Positions 22,310 to 31,238 of a stretch of DNA of 64,000 nt are shown piece after piece. This stretch comes from an uncultured Eubacterium sp. (GTDB taxonomy: Bacteria > Bacillota > Clostridia > Oscillospirales > Acutalibacteraceae): assembly GCA_905233545.1 (NCBI GenBank), contig CAJOEV010000010.1, forward strand, positions 23,446 through 87,445. The letters run 5' to 3'. The position numbers were made by a program, and so were the translations under genes. A model generated the notes under the pieces. It was not told the DNA's origin, did no database searches, and saw nothing but the letters and a program-made list of their open reading frames with translations. The stretch's first letter is position 1; every line of letters starts with the position of its first letter.

Positions 22310-22701
22310 TAACTTCTGCTCCTCATATATGCTCCGAGAATGCCGTTAATGAAACCTGCATCCTCCTGTGAAGAATACTTCTTGGCAAGTTCAACCGCTT
22401 CATTAATAGCAACTGAATCGGGAACATCGTCAATATAATTAATTTCATAAACCGCAAGCCTGAGAATTGAAATATTAACCTTCGATATTCTGTTAAGCTT
22501 CCAGCCCGTTGAATAATTCGATATTATTTCATCAAGAGCTTCCTTATTCTCACAAACTCCAAAAAACAGCTGTTTTGAATAATCACCTATCTGCGTTTCT
22601 TCTTCAATTGCTGTTTCAAATATTTCCTCGGGTGTGCTGTCTGAAAATAAAGACTGAAAAATCAGGGCAAATGCCTGTTCTCTTTGTTTATATCTGTTCA
22701 T
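22309..22701 (-). CDS. nusB: Transcription antitermination factor NusB
   Basis: The 130-residue all-helical product has the NusB pattern, with REQAFALIFQ at the start and VPDSVAINEAVELAKKYS near residue 95. With NusE (S10) it binds boxA in rRNA leaders to prevent termination. A strong intrinsic terminator lies directly upstream. The GGAG ribosome site follows the terminator's T-run, so expression may depend on read-through. Confidence 0.94.
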   Translation of the reverse strand: MNRYKQREQAFALIFQSLFSDSTPEEIFETAIEEETQIGDYSKQLFFGVCENKEALDEIISNYSTGWKLNRISKVNISILRLAVYEINYIDDVPDSVAINEAVELAKKYSSQEDAGFINGILGAYMRSRS

Positions 22702-22710
22702 TTATTACTC

Positions 22711-22745
22711 CAAAAAAGCCGACTGATAGTTATAGCAGCCGGCAT
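22711..22745 (-). terminator. Intrinsic terminator or attenuator between asp23 and nusB
   Basis: On the minus strand this reads GCCGGCTG, a 10-base loop, CAGTCGGC, then six T. The stem is 8 bp with one mismatch. It follows the asp23 stop and sits about 10 bases before the nusB start, with no promoter visible in between. Confidence 0.75.
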
Positions 22746-22751
22746 TAAAAA

Positions 22752-23144
22752 TCAGTTTTCAGTTTCTTTAGGTTCATTTGTGCCGGCGTTCTCATCAAAT
22801 TCTATTCCTGCAATAATAACATTAACTTTTGAAACAAGTCTTCCCGTCATATTCTGAATAGATTCTTTAACATTCTGCTGAACATTCTGAGCAACAGTTT
22901 TTATCTTTTTATTTGGTTCAATATTAAGATAAATGCTGACATTAATATCGTCGCCGTTCTGAGATATTCTGACGGGGCTCATAACTTTAAGACTGCCCTT
23001 TTTGATTGTGCTGAACACATCAAACGGTCTGTTGGAAAATGAACCAACGCCCTCAACATCCTTTGCCGCATTTATTGCAATAGAAGAAATTACTTCCTCG
23101 GAAATAACAAGATTACCTTTTTCGTTTGTTGATGTGACTTCCAT
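22752..23144 (-). CDS. Asp23/Gls24 family envelope stress protein
   Basis: This 130-residue product belongs to the Asp23/Gls24 (DUF322) family. The opening pattern NLVISEEVISSIAINAAKDVEGV is diagnostic and a VSIYLNIEPN strand follows. Family members associate with the envelope or act near the spoIIIA-nusB region in nearly all clostridia, but the molecular role is unclear. It has its own strong promoter and a GGAGGCGG ribosome site. The acidic tail after residue 115 is low in complexity. Confidence 0.9.
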   Translation of the reverse strand: MEVTSTNEKGNLVISEEVISSIAINAAKDVEGVGSFSNRPFDVFSTIKKGSLKVMSPVRISQNGDDINVSIYLNIEPNKKIKTVAQNVQQNVKESIQNMTGRLVSKVNVIIAGIEFDENAGTNEPKETEN

Positions 23145-23176
23145 AATATTTCCGCCTCCATTATTAATTCTTAGGT

Positions 23177-23205
23177 ATTATATCATAAGGCGAATAAATA
23201 TACAA
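23177..23205 (-). promoter_or_regulatory. Sigma-A promoter for asp23
   Basis: On the minus strand TTGTAT and a perfect TATAAT are separated by 17 bases, about 35 bases before the asp23 start. This gives vegetative expression of asp23 independent of the sporulation operon upstream. Confidence 0.75.
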
Positions 23206-23227
23206 TACTAAATTTATATTATTTAAA

Positions 23228-23863
23228 TTATTTGCTTTGAATAATTGATACATCTTCAAAGGAGCAATTAAGTTGCTGCATTGCAATCTCTTTTATCTGA
23301 ACAATAACAGAATTAGAAAGCTCTTTACAATCAACAATTATATCAACTCTGTTTGAATCGTTGCTGACAACTGCAAGACAGTTTTCCACACCTTTTGAAG
23401 TAACCAGAGTTTCAATCTTATTTTCAGCCGAAATGTTCTCGGAAAGTCTTGATATGCTTTCGACAGCATCATTTTTAGATTTAGCTCCGTCTTCCTGCGA
23501 ATCAATAACTTTCTGAAGTTTGTCAAGCGCTTCATCACGAGCGTTCTGCCTTTCAACGCGCGCTTTCGCGAAGTATTCATTTTCCTTGTTTTCATCGGTT
23601 TCAACAGTTGCACCGACGAGCTCAGCTTCACCAAGTGTTTTTGTTCCTGACGAATCAATAAGAGGCTGTATATTGGCACTTAAATCTGTATTTTGGTAAT
23701 ACCAGTTTCCGAGTATTCCAACTGCTAAAATAAGAACAAAAGAAGCTGCCGCCAATTTTGTTTTATTTGCCTTTTTCTTCTTGATTTGTTCTTCTGTCAG
23801 GATTGGCTTATTCTTAGATTTCTTTAGATTCTTTTTTTCTTTTGTTTTGAATTTTTCTTCCAT
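23228..23863 (-). CDS. spoIIIAH: Stage III sporulation protein AH
   Basis: SpoIIIAH is the mother-cell half of the SpoIIQ-AH channel that keeps the forespore active. The 211-residue product has a very basic N-terminus, one transmembrane helix (about residues 33-52, AAASFVLILAVGILGNWYY), and an intermembrane YscJ/FliF-like ring domain at about 120-210. The linker is charged and helical. It is the last gene of the operon, 10 bases after spoIIIAG. Confidence 0.93.
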   Translation of the reverse strand: MEEKFKTKEKKNLKKSKNKPILTEEQIKKKKANKTKLAAASFVLILAVGILGNWYYQNTDLSANIQPLIDSSGTKTLGEAELVGATVETDENKENEYFAKARVERQNARDEALDKLQKVIDSQEDGAKSKNDAVESISRLSENISAENKIETLVTSKGVENCLAVVSNDSNRVDIIVDCKELSNSVIVQIKEIAMQQLNCSFEDVSIIQSK

Positions 23864-23872
23864 TGTATCACC

Positions 23873-24328
23873 TTATTGCTTAGATTTTGAGACACTGATT
23901 TTTGATGATGAAATATCAAAAACAGAACTTAACAAACTGATTATGCTTTCTCTGACTGTGGCATTATCGGCACCGCTGCAAACAACTGCAACGCCCATAA
24001 CCTGTGGATAATACTGCTTAATCATAGCCGGAGTTTCACCGTTTTCATCCTTATATAATACATATTCATATGAACTTGAAAAAGAACCTTCATTTTGAGT
24101 TTCTTCACTATTTTTTGCATAAACATTTTCTTTTGAATTTTTCAGTGTAATCATGACATCGCATTCGCCCGCTCCGTCAATTTTTTCTATCAGATTTTCG
24201 CATTTATTCTCAAGCTGTGCAACATAATTATCGTATGAATATTCATCCGTTTTTTCTTTTGAAACTGTATTAAAAATACTCATATCGCTGAGCATTATCA
24301 GAACAATTCCAATGAGTCCTGCAATCAC
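23873..24328 (-). CDS. spoIIIAG: Stage III sporulation protein AG
   Basis: The product has an N-terminal transmembrane helix (IAGLIGIVLIML) and a periplasmic ring-building domain with YEYVLYKDENGE and VVCSGADNATVRESI segments, typical of SpoIIIAG. The only usable start visible is GTG at 24328, giving 151 residues with the hydrophobic segment right at the N-terminus. The frame stays open upstream and encodes a natural-looking basic flank (KNSDKKIKFL), but this has no ATG, GTG or TTG, although an AAAGGTGG site lies before it. The true start may therefore be non-standard. Confidence 0.88.
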   Translation of the reverse strand: MIAGLIGIVLIMLSDMSIFNTVSKEKTDEYSYDNYVAQLENKCENLIEKIDGAGECDVMITLKNSKENVYAKNSEETQNEGSFSSSYEYVLYKDENGETPAMIKQYYPQVMGVAVVCSGADNATVRESIISLLSSVFDISSSKISVSKSKQ

Positions 24329-24357
24329 AAGAAACTTGATTTTTTTATCTGAATTTT

Positions 24358-24798
24358 TTAGTTGTAAACCACCTTTGAATTAATCCCAAGCTCATCAAAA
24401 ATCATTTTTTTAACTTCTTCCCTGCTGTATTCATCGGGTATTGAAACAATAACATTCTTTATCTCAAGATCCGAACTTTCAATATCAAAATTCACCCTGC
24501 TTGAAACATTTGCAGATATCCCTTTCTTATTTAAAAATGATTTTATGCTTTTGTTAATTTGGTTTTCATAACCTGCATTGGAATTCTCGTTAATTTCAAA
24601 TATCTTTGAATCGGATTTTATTGATAAATCAGAGGCATCAAAATCTTTTAACGGTACAATAAATGATATGAAAATAAAAACAGAAATCGTTATTTTATAA
24701 AATCTTTTCATTTCTCCGTTTGGTGAAAGAATTGAAAAGATGACAGATATAATCAGTGTTAAACATACGCAAAAGCTCCACTGTTTTAAAAAATCCAT
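24358..24798 (-). CDS. spoIIIAF: Stage III sporulation protein AF
   Basis: The 146-residue product has two N-terminal membrane helices (about 10-27 and 36-52) followed by a soluble domain with INKSIKSFLNKKGI and a late VSIPDEYSREEVKKMI motif. This is the SpoIIIAF layout, with a ring-forming domain in the mother-cell/forespore channel. It shares one base with spoIIIAE. Confidence 0.9.
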   Translation of the reverse strand: MDFLKQWSFCVCLTLIISVIFSILSPNGEMKRFYKITISVFIFISFIVPLKDFDASDLSIKSDSKIFEINENSNAGYENQINKSIKSFLNKKGISANVSSRVNFDIESSDLEIKNVIVSIPDEYSREEVKKMIFDELGINSKVVYN

Positions 24799-25916
24799 TA
24801 TGAACTCCTTGCTGCAATCAATATTCCAAAAGAAATAATCGTTGTTACCATTGAAAGAATAAGAACAACATTGATTATCAGCATTGTTTCCTTGAAAGAG
24901 TTAAGAACGCCGGAAACATTGCTATCACCGAACACATCCGAAACAATAGAGCAAATTGACAAAACTGCTCGCCACAAGGATATTTCGATAATCGACGGCA
25001 TAAATACCAGAGCAATTGCAATTATTCCGACTATTCCTACGCTGCTTTTAATCAGCGATGAATAGCCTTGTATTGAAAGCAATCCCTCGCTTATTGAGCC
25101 TCCGATAACCGGAACTACGGAATTAATAACGAACCTGACCGACCTGATTCCGAGCATATCGGCTCTTGCAGAAACACTTGTTTTTATAGACAAAATGCTG
25201 ACAAACATAGCACTGATAACAGATATAAGTGTTGTTATCCACTTTTTAAAGGTGTTAATCAGATTTCCGAGATTCAATTCACTTCTCAGTGATGAGCATA
25301 TTCCTATTGCAAGAAAACAGTTTGTCATGGGCATAAACACATTGGCCGATAAAAATGATAACCCCTGGGAAAGAATTATCAGCAATGAATTAGTTGAAAA
25401 ACTTGTTGTTATTCCTCCAGAAGCTGCAACTATCGCGCAAAAAACAGGAACGAACGCAAAAATAAAGCTTCCCGCAAGCTTGATTGACGAGCATGCAAGC
25501 GACATTGCAGCGCTCATTTTTGCAATTAGAATAACCGAAATTATCAAAGCCGAGCAGGTTGAAAAAATACCGTTCAAATCCTCTGTTGAATCCGATTTTA
25601 TGCTCTGAATGAGCGAAGAAAGCAATATCAGTGCAAGTATTGAGGCGGCACATTTCAGTGGAGATTTAATCTTTCCCGAAATGATTTTTTTAACAATATT
25701 CAAAGCATCTTCAAAAGAAAGCGATGTAATGCTGTTATAATCAAAATCCTCAACACCGATATCCTCTAAAAGCTCGTAGGTTTCACCTCTTAGTTCTTCC
25801 TTAAAAAATGAAAAATCATAACTTTTAAGGTATTCGCTGTACTCATCACCTTCCTGAGCAAAAACACATACGGGAGTCAAAACAATTATTGCAAATACTA
25901 TTATGAATCTTTTCAT
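24798..25916 (-). CDS. spoIIIAE: Stage III sporulation protein AE
   Basis: This 372-residue polytopic membrane protein begins with a signal-like segment (residues 1-20 ending VCVFAQ) and has about seven further hydrophobic helices after residue 85. The PVIGGSISEGLLS motif is typical of SpoIIIAE. It is the largest membrane component of the engulfment-stage channel. It overlaps spoIIIAD by four bases. Confidence 0.94.
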   Translation of the reverse strand: MKRFIIVFAIIVLTPVCVFAQEGDEYSEYLKSYDFSFFKEELRGETYELLEDIGVEDFDYNSITSLSFEDALNIVKKIISGKIKSPLKCAASILALILLSSLIQSIKSDSTEDLNGIFSTCSALIISVILIAKMSAAMSLACSSIKLAGSFIFAFVPVFCAIVAASGGITTSFSTNSLLIILSQGLSFLSANVFMPMTNCFLAIGICSSLRSELNLGNLINTFKKWITTLISVISAMFVSILSIKTSVSARADMLGIRSVRFVINSVVPVIGGSISEGLLSIQGYSSLIKSSVGIVGIIAIALVFMPSIIEISLWRAVLSICSIVSDVFGDSNVSGVLNSFKETMLIINVVLILSMVTTIISFGILIAARSS

Positions 25917-26293
25917 TTAACCAAACCGCCGACTATCTTTATCACCGTTTCAAAAAGAGGAAGAACTAACGAAACAATCAGGATTTTTGCAACAAGTCCT
26001 GTAACAGAGGCAAGTGCATTTTCTCCGTTATCACGACAAATATCGCATACAATCTGAGTTATAAGTGTTATACCCAGTATTTTAAGCATAAGCTTTGAAT
26101 AATTAAGCACCGATGAGGATACCTCGGCAAAGGACATAACTGAATTAATTATTTCTGAAAGCTCACCGACAGCAGTAAGAAAGAGAATTGACAAACCTAC
26201 AATTGAAAGAATCAGCGCAATCTGACGGTTTGCTTCTTTAAGTATCAATGAACAAAACAACACACAGATTGAAATACCAAGAAATTTTATCAT
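25913..26293 (-). CDS. spoIIIAD: Stage III sporulation protein AD
   Basis: The 126-residue hydrophobic protein has about four membrane helices and the characteristic YSKLMLKILGITLITQIVCDICRDNGE segment near the middle. Its arrangement between spoIIIAC and spoIIIAE is invariant in endospore formers. Confidence 0.93.
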   Translation of the reverse strand: MIKFLGISICVLFCSLILKEANRQIALILSIVGLSILFLTAVGELSEIINSVMSFAEVSSSVLNYSKLMLKILGITLITQIVCDICRDNGENALASVTGLVAKILIVSLVLPLFETVIKIVGGLVK

Positions 26294-26487
26294 TATAAAT
26301 CAAACAAGCTTCTTACTGAAGTAAACAGCTCGCTTATCTTCGGAATAATCATCATAAGCACAACAACAACGCCTGCAAGCGTTGTCAGCATTGCCTGGTC
26401 CTCTCTTCCCGAACGAATCAGAAGTGTATTTAAAACGGCAACAATAATGCCGATTGCTCCGATTTTAAAAATGAATCCAACATCCAT
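26293..26487 (-). CDS. spoIIIAC: Stage III sporulation protein AC
   Basis: This 64-residue protein has two membrane helices (about 6-23 and 31-53) joined by the conserved SGREDQA turn. It is the usual length for SpoIIIAC and shares one base with spoIIIAD. Confidence 0.93.
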   Translation of the reverse strand: MDVGFIFKIGAIGIIVAVLNTLLIRSGREDQAMLTTLAGVVVVLMMIIPKISELFTSVRSLFDL

Positions 26488-26491
26488 ACTT

Positions 26492-26956
26492 TCAGCTCCA
26501 TATCAATGAAAACACAATTCCGAAAAACAGTCCGAAGGAAACATACAGTTTTGAATCCCTTTTGTGCTTTGCAGAATACTCATTCATTGAGTTATTTATA
26601 TAATCCTTAAAGTTGCTTATCAGTCTTTTTTGCGAGTTTAAATCCGTTTTACCGAGAGAATAAATAAAGTTTGAAATTTCATCATTGTCTGTTTCTGACA
26701 AAATCGAGTTCAATCGCTTCTTTTCAATGATATTCTCGGAAGAAATAAATTTGATATGACGCAAATTTTTGTTTAATAACGCACTGTCTATCAGCTCTTT
26801 TGCAGGTGTAACTCTGTATTCAAGGTCAATAAGAAGGCACTCGCAAAATGAAACAAGCTCTTTGCAAATCATAACTCTTTTCTTTGATTTATCACACAAG
26901 TGAGCTCCGAGAGCAGTTGCAGAAATTATCAGAATTATCTCGCCTGCATATTTCAT
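26492..26956 (-). CDS. spoIIIAB: Stage III sporulation protein AB
   Basis: The 154-residue product begins with a hydrophobic helix (EIILIISATALGAHLC), continues with a helical soluble domain containing FCECLLIDLEYRVTPAKELI, and ends with a second hydrophobic helix. This matches SpoIIIAB. I start it at ATG 26956, seven bases after GGGAGAG. Its first 65 bases lie inside the 3' end of spoIIIAA in another frame, a longer overlap than usual. Confidence 0.9.
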   Translation of the reverse strand: MKYAGEIILIISATALGAHLCDKSKKRVMICKELVSFCECLLIDLEYRVTPAKELIDSALLNKNLRHIKFISSENIIEKKRLNSILSETDNDEISNFIYSLGKTDLNSQKRLISNFKDYINNSMNEYSAKHKRDSKLYVSFGLFFGIVFSLIWS

Positions 26957-27905
26957 CAATTATCTCTCCCGCATCTACGATTTCAGCTTTATATGTATAG
27001 TTATCAAGAAGCACCAGATACGAAAACTCTCTTGTGTTCAGAAGTGTTCTTATAATTGGCTTGTTTATTAAATCGTCTCGCGAACCAATATGAACAGAAA
27101 GCGCAAATCTGACGCCCGATGAAAACGCATAAAGAATTGATTTAACCTCTTTTTGAGTTGATATTTCATCGCATACAATCATCTCGGGCGAAAGTGTTCT
27201 CGTTGCAATTTCAATCCCCTTGTCTTTCGGGAACGAAGTTAAAACATCGGTATTCACACCGATATCAAGTTCACTGCAATCCCCTGTTTTACCGCATATT
27301 TCCCCTCTTTCATCAACAACTGCAATCTTTGCATATTTATTGTTGAACCCCGATGAAAGCTGTCTTGCAATATCTCTTAATATAGTTGTTTTTCCGCTGT
27401 TGGGTTTTCCTGCAACAATAATACTCGGAAATGAATTTACATAAAGAAAGCTCAGAATGCTGTCCGCACAGTTCTTTACATCCTTTGATATTCGAATATT
27501 TATTGATGAAACATCATTAACGGACAAGAGTTCGTTTTTATCATAAACAGCGTTACCTGCAATACCGATTCTCGAGCCGTTTTTCAGCGTTATAAAGCCG
27601 TTTTTTATATTTTCTGCGTTGCTGTATACAGAATAAATGCAAAATGAAAGATAAAGTTTATCAAAATCCGCTTTATTAACATAAACGCAATTGTTTGACG
27701 GATAATCATATATATCGCCGTTGTAATCAATGAAATAGGAGGTGTTTTTGATAACAATGATTATGTAGCTGTCTTTTCTTATTCTTATCTCGTTAATACG
27801 GTTTTGAATATTTATATCAAGTAGAGAAAATACTTTTTTCAAATCATCATTCATATATGAAAGAACGTATTCAAGTTCACGCAAACAATCACCTTCGATA
27901 ATCAT
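26892..27905 (-). CDS. spoIIIAA: Stage III sporulation protein AA (ATPase)
   Basis: SpoIIIAA is the secretion-type ATPase of the channel. The 337-residue product has Walker A GKPNSGKT at residues 166-173 and a Walker B strand (MIVCDEIS) near residue 247. ALSVHIGSRDDLINKP follows, as in this family. The gene heads the operon with a GAGGTG ribosome site. A sigma-E promoter is expected upstream, but I see only a weak match (CATATGAT). The last 20 or so residues are encoded inside the overlap with spoIIIAB. Confidence 0.94.
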   Translation of the reverse strand: MIIEGDCLRELEYVLSYMNDDLKKVFSLLDINIQNRINEIRIRKDSYIIIVIKNTSYFIDYNGDIYDYPSNNCVYVNKADFDKLYLSFCIYSVYSNAENIKNGFITLKNGSRIGIAGNAVYDKNELLSVNDVSSINIRISKDVKNCADSILSFLYVNSFPSIIVAGKPNSGKTTILRDIARQLSSGFNNKYAKIAVVDERGEICGKTGDCSELDIGVNTDVLTSFPKDKGIEIATRTLSPEMIVCDEISTQKEVKSILYAFSSGVRFALSVHIGSRDDLINKPIIRTLLNTREFSYLVLLDNYTYKAEIVDAGEIIDEICRRDNSDNFCNCSRSSLV

Positions 27906-27958
27906 TATGAAACACCTCGGACAAATATTACAAAGAGGTTAAAATTGAGCTAATATAA

Positions 27959-27987
27959 TTGAAGTGTTAATTATCATATGTTATTAT
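27959..27987 (+). promoter_or_regulatory. Probable sigma-A promoter for the YfhO-like gene
   Basis: TTGAAG and TATTAT are 17 bases apart, 30 bases before the ATG, in the 112-base divergent region between spoIIIAA and the YfhO-like gene. Confidence 0.55.
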
Positions 27988-28017
27988 ATTTAAGATTTAA
28001 AAGTAATAGGTGCTATT

Positions 28018-31000
28018 ATGACTAAAATATTATCTGATAAAAAACCAACAAGCAGCAAATATATCAACGGAGAAACAGTTAACTATTCCTTCTGTTTTTT
28101 CGCTGTTTCTATGCTGTTTGTTATTTTGAAGCAGTTGTTGAAGATTGCATTTTCTCTGAATCCCGCAGTAAGCGTTGGGGTTTCATTTGCAGTCGGAGCA
28201 GCTGTTTTGTTTTTTCTTAATAAAAAATTTGTTTTCAACCACTCTCAGCACGGGAGCCTTTTAAAACAAATCATATTCTACATTATGAATATTGCCGTTG
28301 ATATCGGATTTTTCAAAATATCCGATTTCGTGTTCACTTCGATTGATGATTGTGATGAAGCTCTTTCATATTTCGTAAGTGCATTTGCAATATATTTCTT
28401 TAACTATTATTTCCAGAGGCTTGTTGTTTTCGATTGCAGAAACCATCCCGAAAACAATAAAAACGGAAGACTGTATAAAAGATTCTTTGATAACAGGTTC
28501 ATTATTCTTTCAATGATACTTGCAGTTATTTGCATATCCTTTGTTTTTCTTGTTTCAAAGATGTTCCCATTCGGCAATTTCACCGTTATGAGAATGGATT
28601 TATACCATCAGTACGGACCTCTTTTCTGCGAATTATATGACAGAGTTATTAACCGTGAAAGCTTTATCTATTCATGGGTTTCAGGCGGCGGTTCAAGCTT
28701 TTTAGGAAACTATTTCAACTATCTGTCCTCCCCTCTTTCTTTCATTATTTTCCTGTTTGACAGAAAGGAAATATCTTTTGCAATAACCACTCTTGTTGCT
28801 GTTAAAGGTATTCTCAGCGCGGGAACATTTGCTCTCTATCTCAAGCACTCGCAAAAGGGTCATTCCTACGTTTCTGCAGCATTCGGAGTATTCTATGCAT
28901 TCTGCGGTTATTTTCTTGCTTACTACTGGAATGTTATGTGGATAGACGCGATGATTCTCTTTCCGCTTATTATTCTCGGAATTGAAAAAATCATCAATGA
29001 GAAAAAGCCACTTTGCTATATTCTTTCACTTTCTATTCTTCTTTTCAGCAGCTATTATATGGGCTATATGGCATGCATTTTCTCGATTTTCTACTTCATT
29101 GCATACTTTCTGCTCACTGCAAACCCGTATTCAAAAAAGCCTGTTTCAAAAGAAGAAAAGCCCTCAGCGGCAAGGAAATTCTTTGAAAACAGATTCGTTA
29201 ACAGAGGAATGTATTTTGCGTTTTCATCGCTTCTTTGCGGAGCGCTTTGCGCATTTATGCTTATTCCCGTTTACTTCATTCTTCAGCAGTGTTCTGCAAC
29301 AACGGACACCTTCCCGACTCAATTTGAATCATACTTTGATATTTTCAATTTCCTGACATCACATCTTGCAGGACTTGAAACAACAATCAGGTCATCGGGA
29401 AATGATGTTCTTCCGAACATCTACTGCGGAACGCTCACAATCATCCTTCTTCCGCTTTACCTGCTTAACAAGGATATCCGATTGAAAGAAAAGGCAGTTT
29501 ATATTCTGCTTTTAGTCTTCCTTCTGTTCAGTTTTGACACAAACTATACTAACTTTATCTGGCATGCTTTTCATTTTCCGAATGACTTACCGTACAGATT
29601 TTCATATATATATTCATTTATTCTTCTTGTTATCGCTTTCAGGGCTATTAAGAAGTTTAAATCACTTGAATACAGGGACATTGTTCTTTCAGGTATTCTC
29701 TGGGTTGCGGCACTTGTGCTGTTTGAAAAGTTCCCGACAGAAAAGTTCACCGATTCAACAGTTTATATCACTCTTGCATTTGTTATCATCTGGACGGGCG
29801 CATTGCTCCTTATTAAGAACAATAAGCTCAGCAAGGTTCTTATCGGCATTACAGTCATTGCAATTGCTTTCAGCGAGGTTATTATTGCCGATACCTCTTC
29901 GTATGTTTTCACACAAAAGCAGGACGATTATGTTGAAAACTACGACGGATACAGAGAAGCAATTGAATACACCGAAAAGAATGATGAATCCTTCTACCGC
30001 ACAGAATTATGCTACCTTGACACTAGAATGGACCCCTGTCTTTACGGCTACCGCGGAATGAGCGAGTTCTCATCCATGGCTTATGAATCTTATTCAAGAA
30101 GCCAGTTCAATGTCGGTCTTGCAGGAAACAGAATTAATTCATATACCTATAACACTCAGACACCCGTTTATAACATGATGTATAATCTCAAATACATCAT
30201 TCAGAATGAGAATGAAATTGCTCCGACTGATGAATTTTACAAGAAACTTTACACAACCAAGGACGGCTCAACAGCAGTTTTCGAAAACAAATATTATCTT
30301 CCCATTGCATTTGAAACCTCGTCAAACATATATGACTGGGTTAATGAGGAAGGAAATCCCTTCGAAGTACAGGAGGATTTCATTGACAGAGCTGCAGGAG
30401 TCAGCGATATGTTTATTCCTGTTGATTATGAATCAACTAATTATGAGGGCGCTTCCGGTGATGAAGTAAACGAAAACGGAACATTCTTCTACACTGCAGA
30501 TGATTCAGACGATCCCAACGGCTCCATTGATATAACCTTAACTCCAAAGGTTGACGGCAATGTTTATGTTTATATAACTTCACCCGCTATTGAAAACATC
30601 AACTACGACTGGAATCACGGAGAGGACAGCGAGTATCAGAATGTTGATGAGCCTTATATAATTGACCTTGGAAGTCATAAAAAAGGAGAAAAAATAATTG
30701 CTTCCCTTTCTCTTTCAGGAACAGATTCGGACAGCTCATATTTTGAGATATATTCATACAGCGTTGACAAGGAAGTTCTTGATTCAGCATATGAACTTCT
30801 TAAGCTTGGTACAATTGATGTAACTTCCTTCAGCTCAACGGATATCCATGGTACAATCAATGCTGGCTACGACGGATATATATATACTTCAATTCCATAC
30901 GATGAAGGATGGAGCATTTATATTGACGGCGTTAAGGCAAAAGCTATCAAAGTCGGTGATTCACAGCTTTGTGCATACATCAAGCAAGGCAAGCACGAGG

Positions 31001-31158
31001 TACGCTTCAAGTATACCCCAAAGGGATTGAAGCTCGGATTTGCCGTATCAGCAGCAACATGGATTGCGCTTTTGCTGATATTCCTTTACAAGAAAACAAA
31101 GCTTAAATATTTGTTGAAAATCTCTAAAAACAAAGAGGATATCGCTGAAAACATTTAA
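28018..31158 (+). CDS. YfhO family polytopic membrane protein with N-terminal GtrA-like domain
   Basis: This 1046-residue protein has two parts. Residues 20-140 hold four hydrophobic helices with the GtrA-type signature FFLNKKFVF. GtrA-like proteins flip or help export lipid-linked sugars. From about residue 155 comes a YfhO-type (PF09586) region: a long polytopic domain with MRMDLYHQYGPLF, VSGGGSSFLGN and YYMGYMACIFSIFY, then an extracytoplasmic beta-rich domain (about 640-1010) and a final helix near 1020-1040. YfhO proteins help glycosylate lipoteichoic acid or move lipid-linked sugars, so a role in cell-surface glycosylation is likely. AGGTG precedes the ATG. The fusion is discussed under findings. 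Confidence 0.85.
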   Translation: MTKILSDKKPTSSKYINGETVNYSFCFFAVSMLFVILKQLLKIAFSLNPAVSVGVSFAVGAAVLFFLNKKFVFNHSQHGSLLKQIIFYIMNIAVDIGFFKISDFVFTSIDDCDEALSYFVSAFAIYFFNYYFQRLVVFDCRNHPENNKNGRLYKRFFDNRFIILSMILAVICISFVFLVSKMFPFGNFTVMRMDLYHQYGPLFCELYDRVINRESFIYSWVSGGGSSFLGNYFNYLSSPLSFIIFLFDRKEISFAITTLVAVKGILSAGTFALYLKHSQKGHSYVSAAFGVFYAFCGYFLAYYWNVMWIDAMILFPLIILGIEKIINEKKPLCYILSLSILLFSSYYMGYMACIFSIFYFIAYFLLTANPYSKKPVSKEEKPSAARKFFENRFVNRGMYFAFSSLLCGALCAFMLIPVYFILQQCSATTDTFPTQFESYFDIFNFLTSHLAGLETTIRSSGNDVLPNIYCGTLTIILLPLYLLNKDIRLKEKAVYILLLVFLLFSFDTNYTNFIWHAFHFPNDLPYRFSYIYSFILLVIAFRAIKKFKSLEYRDIVLSGILWVAALVLFEKFPTEKFTDSTVYITLAFVIIWTGALLLIKNNKLSKVLIGITVIAIAFSEVIIADTSSYVFTQKQDDYVENYDGYREAIEYTEKNDESFYRTELCYLDTRMDPCLYGYRGMSEFSSMAYESYSRSQFNVGLAGNRINSYTYNTQTPVYNMMYNLKYIIQNENEIAPTDEFYKKLYTTKDGSTAVFENKYYLPIAFETSSNIYDWVNEEGNPFEVQEDFIDRAAGVSDMFIPVDYESTNYEGASGDEVNENGTFFYTADDSDDPNGSIDITLTPKVDGNVYVYITSPAIENINYDWNHGEDSEYQNVDEPYIIDLGSHKKGEKIIASLSLSGTDSDSSYFEIYSYSVDKEVLDSAYELLKLGTIDVTSFSSTDIHGTINAGYDGYIYTSIPYDEGWSIYIDGVKAKAIKVGDSQLCAYIKQGKHEVRFKYTPKGLKLGFAVSAATWIALLLIFLYKKTKLKYLLKISKNKEDIAENI

Positions 31159-31238
31159 CTCCAAAATTGACTTTTATGTTTCATTTTGTTGTTAATTGTA
31201 GTAATATATAATCCAAGGCAAAGAGAGGAGATTTAACT

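Noticed and set aside
27930..27990. Sigma-E promoter for the spoIIIA operon
   Set aside because: Only a partial -10 (CATATGAT) is seen and the -35 is poor, so I did not list it although one is expected.
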